The translations under genes were made by a program, and so were the position numbers. Below, piece after piece: positions 57,501-64,000 of a stretch of DNA of 64,000 nt. Every line of letters begins with the position of its first letter. Positions within the stretch are counted from its first letter, which is position 1. The notes below the pieces were generated by a model. It saw only the letters and a list, made by a program, of their open reading frames with translations, made no database searches and had not been told where the DNA came from. The stretch is from assembly GCA_914767715.1 (NCBI GenBank), contig OU612068.1, positions 19,530,001-19,594,000 of the forward strand, in the 5' to 3' direction. The DNA is from Membranipora membranacea (Eukaryota > Bryozoa > Gymnolaemata > Cheilostomatida > Membraniporidae).

Positions 57501-60500
57501 GCATGTTTTTTTTTAGCAAAAGTGACCGTAATTAAAACGGACGCTGACAGAGAATGGAAAGCCGCAGAGCCAAACGGCTTGCAGATTCGAGATCAGCAGG
57601 AGTTGCTCCTCCTTATGACGTGAGTTAGAAGCAAATCTATTTTTTGATCTGAGCGAAAAAAAAGCATGATACCCACCCTTGGTATAATTTTGTGAATTTC
57701 AAGTCAGCGTATTTACCCACCAATTAATCCGAGGATTCTAATATTCTGGATTTTCAATGAGGCCAATAAGAGCTTGAACTGGTCGGAGTTTGATAAAGAT
57801 CCAACAGGGTTTTCATTTTTGGATGCTGCCGTTTGGCATGTTTTTTTTTAGCAAAAGTGACCGTAATTAAAACGGACGCTGACAGAGAATGGAAAGCCGC
57901 AGAGCCAAACGGTTTGCAGATTCGAGATCAGCACGAGTTGTTCCTCCTTATGAGGTGAGTTAGAAGCAAATCTATTTTTTGATCTGAGCGAAAAAAAAGC
58001 ATGATACCCACCCTTGGTATAATTTTGTGAATTTCAAGTCAGCGTATTTACCCACCAATTAATCCGAGGATTCTAATATTCTGGATTTTGAATGAGGCCA
58101 ATAAGAGCTTGAACTGGTCGGAGTTTGATAAAGATCCAACAGGGTTTTCATTTTTGGATGCTGCCGTTTGGCATGTTTTTTTTTAGCAAAAGTGACCGTA
58201 ATTAAAACGGACGCTGACAGAGAATGGAAAGCCGCAGAGCCAAACGGCTTGCAGATTCGAGATCAGCAGGAGTTGCTCCTCCTTATGACGTGAGTTAGAA
58301 GCAAATCTATTTTTTGATCTGAGCGAAAAAAAAGCATGATACCCACCCTTGGTATAATTTTGTGAATTTCAAGTCAGCGTATTTACCCACCAATTAATCC
58401 GAGGATTCTAATATTCTGGATTTTGAATGAGGCCAATAAGAGCTTGAACTGGTCGGAGTTTGATAAAGATCCAACAGGGTTTTCATTTTTGGATGCTGCC
58501 GTTTGGCATGTTTTTTTTTAGCAAAAGTGACCGTAATTAAAACGGACGCTGACAGAGAATGGAAAGCCGCAGAGCCAAACGGTTTGCAGATTCGAGATCA
58601 GCACCAGTTGCTCCTCCTTATGAGGTGAGTTAGAAGCAAATCTATTTTTTGATCTGAGCGAAAAAAAAGCATGATACCCACCCTTGGTATAATTTTGTGA
58701 ATTTCAAGTCAGCGTATTTACCCACCAATTAATCCGAGGATTCTAATATTCTGGATTTTGAATGAGGCCAATAAGAGATTGAACTGGTCGGAGTTTGATA
58801 AAGATCCAACAGGGTTTTCATTTTTGGATGCTGCCGTTTGGCATGTTTTTTTTAAGCAAAAGTGACCGTAATTAAAACGGACGCTGACAGAGAATGGAAA
58901 GCCGCAGAGCCAAACGGCTTGCAGATTCGAGATCAGCAGGAGTTGCTCCTCCTTATGACGTGAGTTAGAAGCAAATCTATTTTTTGATCTGAGCGAAAAA
59001 AAAGCATGATACCCACCCTTGGTATAATTTTGTGAATTTCAAGTCAGCGTATTTACCCACCAATTAATCCGAGGATTCTAATATTCTGGATTTTGAATGA
59101 GGCCAATAAGAGCTTGAAGTGGTCGGAGTTTGATAAAGATCCAACAGGGTTTTCATTTTTGGATGCTGCCGTTTGGCATGTTTTTTTTTAGCAAAAGTGA
59201 CCGTAATTAAAACGGACGCTGACAGAGAATGGAAAGCCGCAGAGCCAAACGGTTTGCAGATTCGAGATCAGCACCAGTTGCTCCTCCTTATGAGGTGAGT
59301 TAGAAGCAAATCCATTTTTTGATCTGAGCGAAAAAAAAGCATGATACCCACCCTTGGTATAATTTTGTGAATTTCAAGTCAGCGTATTTACCCACCAATT
59401 AATCCGAGGATTCTAATATTCTGGATTTTGAATGAGGCCAATAAGAGCTTGAACTGGTCGGAGTTTGATAAAGATCCAACAGGGTTTTCATTTTTGGATG
59501 CTGCCGTTTGGCATGTTTTTTTTTAGCAAAAGTGACCGTAATTAAAACGGACGCTGACAGAGAATGGAAAGCCGCAGAGCCAAACGGCTTGCAGATTCGA
59601 GATCAGCAGGAGTTGCTCCTCCTTATGACGTGCGTTAGAAGCAAATCTATTTTTTGATCTGAGCGAAAGAAAAGCATGATACCCACCCTTGGTATAATTT
59701 TGTGAATTTCAAGTCAGCGTATTTACCCACCAATTAATCCGAGGATTCTAATATTCTGGATTTTCAATGAGGCCAATAAGAGCTTGAACTGGTCGGAGTT
59801 TAATAAAGATCCAACAGGGTTTTCATTTTTGGATGCTGCCGTTTGGCATGTTTTTTTTTAGCAAAAGTGACCGTAATTAAAACGGACGCTGACAGAGAAT
59901 GGAAAGCCGCAGAGCCAAACGGTTTGCAGATTCGAGATCAGCACGAGTTGTTCCTCATTATGAGGTGAGTTAGAAGCAAATCTATTTTTTGATCTGAGCG
60001 AAAAAAAAGCATGATACCCACCCTTGGTATAATTTTGTGAATTTCAAGTCAGCGTATTTACCCACCAATTAATCCGAGGATTCTAATATTCTGGATTTTG
60101 AATGAGGCCAATAAGAGCTTGAACTGGTCGGAGTTTGATAAAGATCCAACAGGGTTTTCATTTTTGGATGCTGCCGTTTGGCATGTTTTTTTTTAGCAAA
60201 AGTGACCGTAATTAAAACGGACGCTGACAGAGAATGGAAAGCCGCAGAACCAAACGGCTTGCAGATTCGAGATCAGCAGGAGTTGCTCCTCCTTATGACG
60301 TGAGTTTGAAGCAAATCTATTTTTTGATCTGAGCGAAAAAAAAGCATGATACCCACCCTTGGTATAATTTTGTGAATTTCAAGTCAGCGTATTTACCCAC
60401 CAATTAATCCGAGGATTCTAATATTCTTGATTTTCAATGAGGCCAATAAGAGCTTGATCTGGTCGGAGTTTGATAAAGATCCAACAGGGTTTTCATTTTT

Positions 60501-63500
60501 GGATGCTGCCGTTTGGCATGTTTTTTTTTAGCAAAAGTGACCGTAATTAAAACGGACGCTGACAGAGAATGGAAAGCCGCAGAGCCAAACGGCTTGCAGA
60601 TTCGAGATCAGCAGGAGTTGCTCCTCCTTATGACGTGAGTTAGAAGCAAATCCATTTTTTGATCTGAGCGAAAAAAAAGCATGATACCCACCCTTGGTAT
60701 AATTTTGTGAATTTCGAGTCAGCGTATTTACCCACCAATTAATCCGAGGATTCTAATATTCTGGATTTTGAATGAGGCCAATAAGAGCTTGAACTGGTCG
60801 GAGTTTGATAAAGATCCAACAGGGTTTTCATTTTTGGATGCTGCCGTTTGGCATGTTTTTTTTTTAGCAAAAGTGACCGTAATTAAAACGGACGCTGACA
60901 GAGAATGGAAAGCCGCAGAGCCAAACGGCTTGCAGATTCGAGATCAGCAGGAGTTGCTCCTCCTTATGACGTGAGTTAGAAGGAACTCTATTTTTTGATC
61001 TGAGCGAAAAAAAAGCATGATACCCACCCTTGGTATAATTTTGTGAATTTCAAGTCAGCGTATTTACCCACCAATTAATCCGAGGATTCTAATATTCTGG
61101 ATTTTGAATGAGGCCAATAAGAGCTTGAACTGGTCGGAGTTTGATAAAGATCCAACAGGGTTTTCATTTTTGGATGCTGCCGTTTGGCATGGTTTTTTTA
61201 GCAAAAGTGACCGTAATTAAAACGGACGCTGACAGAGAATGGAAAGCCGCAGAGCCAAACGGTTTGCAGATTCGAGATCAGCACGAGTTGTTCCTCCTTA
61301 TGAGGTGAGTTAGAAGCAAATCTATTTTTTGATCTGAGCGAAAAAAAAGCATGATACCCACCCTTGGTATAATTTTGTGAATTTCAAGTCAGCGTATTTA
61401 CCCACCAATTAATCCGAGGATTCTAATATTCTGGATTTTCAATGAGGCCAATAAGAGCTTGAACTGGTCGGAGTTTGATAAAGATCCAACAGGGTTTTCA
61501 TTTTTGGATGCTGCCGTTTGGCATGTTTTTTTTTAGCAAAAGTGACCGTATGTAAAACGGACGCTGACAGAGAATGGAAAGCCGCAGAGCCAAGCGGTTT
61601 GCAGATTCGAGATCAGCACCAGTTGCTCCTCCTTATGAGGTGAGTTAGAAGCAAATCTATTTTTTGATCTGAGCGAAAAAAAAGCATGATACCCACCCTT
61701 GGTATAATTTTGTGAATTTCAAGTCAGCGTATTTACCCACAAATTAATCCGAGGATTCTAATATTCTGGATTTTCAATGAGGCCAATAAGAGCAGGAACT
61801 GGTCGGAGTTTGATAAAGATCCAACAGGGTTTTCATTTTTGGATGCTGCCGTTTGGCATGTTTTTTTTTAGCAAAAGTGACCGTAATTAAAACGGACGCT
61901 GACAGAGAATGGAAAGCCGCGGAGCCAAACGGCTTGCAGATTCGAGATCAGCAGGAGTTGCTCCTCCTTATGACGTGAGTTAGAAGCAAATCTATTTTTT
62001 GATCTGAGCGAAAAAAAAGCATGATACCCACCCTTGGTATAATTTTGTGAATTTCAAGTCAGCGTATTTACCCACCAATTAATCCGAGGATTCTAATATT
62101 CTTGATTTTCAATGAGGCCAATAAGAGCTTGAACTGGTCGGAGTTTGATAAAGATCCAACAGGGTTTTCATTTTTGGATGCTGCCGTTTGGCATGTTTTT
62201 TTTTAGCAAAAGTGACCGTAATTAAAACGGACGCTGACAGAGAATGGAAAGCCGCAGAGCCAAACGGTTTGCAGATTCGAGATCAGCACGAGTTGTTCCT
62301 CCTTATGAGGTGAGTTAGAAGCAAATCTTTTTTTTGATCTGAGCGAAAAAAAAGCATGATACCCACCCTTGGTATAATTTTGTGAATTTCAAGTCAGCGT
62401 ATTTACCCACCAATTAATCCGAGGATTCTAATATTCTGGATTTTCAATGAGGCCAATAAGAGCTTGAACTGGTCGGAGTTTGATAAAGATCCAACAGGGT
62501 TTTCATTTTTGGATGCTGCCGTTTGGCATGTTTTTTTCTAGCAAAAGTGACCGTAATTAAAACGGACGCTGACAGAGAATGGAAAGCCGCAGAGCCAAAC
62601 GGCTTGCAGATTCGAGATCAGCAGGAGTTGCTCCTCCTTATGACGTGAGTTAGAAGCAAATCTATTTTTTGATCTGAGCGAAAAAAAAGCATGATACCCA
62701 CCCTTGGTATAATTTTGTGAATTTCAAGTCAGCGTATTTACCCACCAATTAATCCGAGGATTCTAATATTCTGGATTTTGAATGAGGCCAATAAGAGCTT
62801 GAACTGGTCGGAGTTTGTTAAGATCCAACAGGGTTTTCATTTTTGGATGCTGCCGTTTGGCATGTTTTTTTTAAGCAAAAGTGACCGTAATTAAAACGGA
62901 CGCTGACAGAGAATGGAAAGCCGCAGAGCCAAACGGTTTGCAGAATCGAGATCAGCACCAGTTGCTCCTCCTTATGAGGTGAGTTAGAAGCAAATCTATT
63001 TTTTGATCTGAGCGAAAAAAAAGCATGATACCCACCCTTGGTATAATTTTGTGAATTTCAAGTCAGCGTATTTACCCACCAATTAATCCGAGGATTCTAA
63101 TATTCTGGATTTTGAATGAGGCCAATAAGAGCTTGAACTGGTCAGAGTTTGATAAAGGTCAACAGGGTTTTCATTTTTGGATGCTGCCGTTTGGCATGTT
63201 TTTTTTTAGCAAAAGTGACCGTAATTAAAACGGACGCTGACAGAGAATGGAAAGCCGCAGAGCCAAACGGCTTGCAGATTCGAGATCAGCAGGAGTTGCT
63301 CCTCCTTATGACGTGAGTTAGAAGCAAATCTATTTTTTGATCTGCGCGAAAAAAAAGCATGATACCCACCCTTGGTATAATTTTGTGAATTTCAAGTCAG
63401 CGTATTTACCCACCAATTAATCCGAGGATTCTAATATTCTGGATTTTCAATGAGGCCAATAAGAGCTTGAACTGGGCGGAGTTTGGTAAAGATCCAACAG

Positions 63501-64000
63501 GGTTTTCATTTTTGGATGCTGCCGTTTGGCATGTTTTTTTTTTAGCAAAAGTGACCGTAATTAAAACGGACGCTGACAGAGAATGGAAAGCCACAGAGCC
63601 AAACGGTTTGCAGATTCGAGATCAGCACGAGTTGCTCCTCCTTATGAGGTGAGTTAGAAGCAAATCTATTTTTTGATCTGAGCGAAAAAAAAGCATGATA
63701 CCCACCCTTGGTATAATTTAGTGAATTTCAAGTCAGCGTATTTACCCACCAATTAATCCGAGGCTTCTAATATTCTGGATATTGAATGAGGCCAATAAGA
63801 GCTTGAACTGGTCGGAGTTTGATAAAGATCCAACAGGGTTTTCATTTTTGGATGCTGCCGTTTGGCATGTTTTTTTTTAGCAAAAGTGACCGTAATTAAA
63901 ACGGACGCTGACAGAGAATGGAAAGCCGCAGAGCCAAACGGCTTGCAGATTTGAGATCAGCAGGAGTTGCTCCTCCTTATGACGTGAGTTAGAAGCAAAT
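51575..64000. repeat. Satellite array, about 335-bp monomers, higher-order pattern
   Basis: The word GAGGTGAGTT or GACGTGAGTT recurs 38 times from 51591 to 63983 at steps of 333-337 bases, giving 37 complete monomers and continuing past the right edge. Monomers are nearly identical. Two classes alternate: A (GAGG at the anchor) and B (GACG). Class A splits into CACCAGTTGCTCC and CACGAGTTGTTCC subtypes that tend to alternate too. Alternation breaks occur near 56613-56948, 60298-60969 and 61303-61638. There are no genes; open frames appear only where a T run happens to be longer. Confidence 0.95.

Noticed and set aside
60768-60974. 68-codon satellite frame taken as a gene
   Set aside because: It exists only because of one extra T in a T run; nearly all other monomers have a stop there, and there is no start or splice context.
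51575-64000. CRISPR-like array
   Set aside because: There is no repeat/spacer alternation; whole 335-base monomers are repeated in a eukaryotic setting.

Overview
The window is animal nuclear DNA: spliced genes with GT-AG introns, AATAAA polyadenylation signals, LTR-retrotransposon and foldback elements, and a long satellite array. There is nothing bacterial. A cordon-bleu homologue, AT-rich introns and the frequent AGGCCT-type words suggest an invertebrate deuterostome, perhaps an echinoderm. That placement is inference and weak.

Left part (215-14036, minus strand): twelve consecutive exons, all phase-compatible, of a cordon-bleu (COBL) actin-nucleator homologue. The start codon is at 14036 and the gene runs off the left edge before any WH2 domain. 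Two ubiquitin-like segments and two KRAP-type basic/proline motifs identify it. About 6 kb without recognised coding sequence separates it from a divergently oriented gene on the plus strand.

Middle part (19979-48694, plus strand): FAM185A (DUF4097-type repeats), six phase-matched exons ending at 27381. Its last two exons and a second, unrecognised eight-exon gene lie in a roughly 7.7-7.9 kb unit present three times in tandem (from about 26030, 33730 and 41604). The second gene begins Met-Gly-Cys, a lipid-anchor type start, and is basic and proline-rich. A fourth, old and scrambled copy of it lies in FAM185A intron 4 (22130-24700) and includes an inverted, internally duplicated exon 2. In all three young copies exon 7 has a length (163, 165, 163 nt) that does not join the conserved last exon in frame. 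A foldback element of about 0.6 kb sits at the two internal unit junctions.

Right part: a 2.1 kb minus-strand LTR retroelement (48526-50612) with 169-bp LTRs, a tRNA-Ser-like primer site, a broken gag with two CCHC knuckles, a polypurine tract and no pol. LTR relics at the same place in units 1 and 2 show that the element predates the amplification. From about 51575 to the right edge there is a satellite of about 335-bp monomers (37 complete) with a higher-order pattern of two alternating monomer classes. Short hairpins with recurring stems are scattered through the non-coding DNA.
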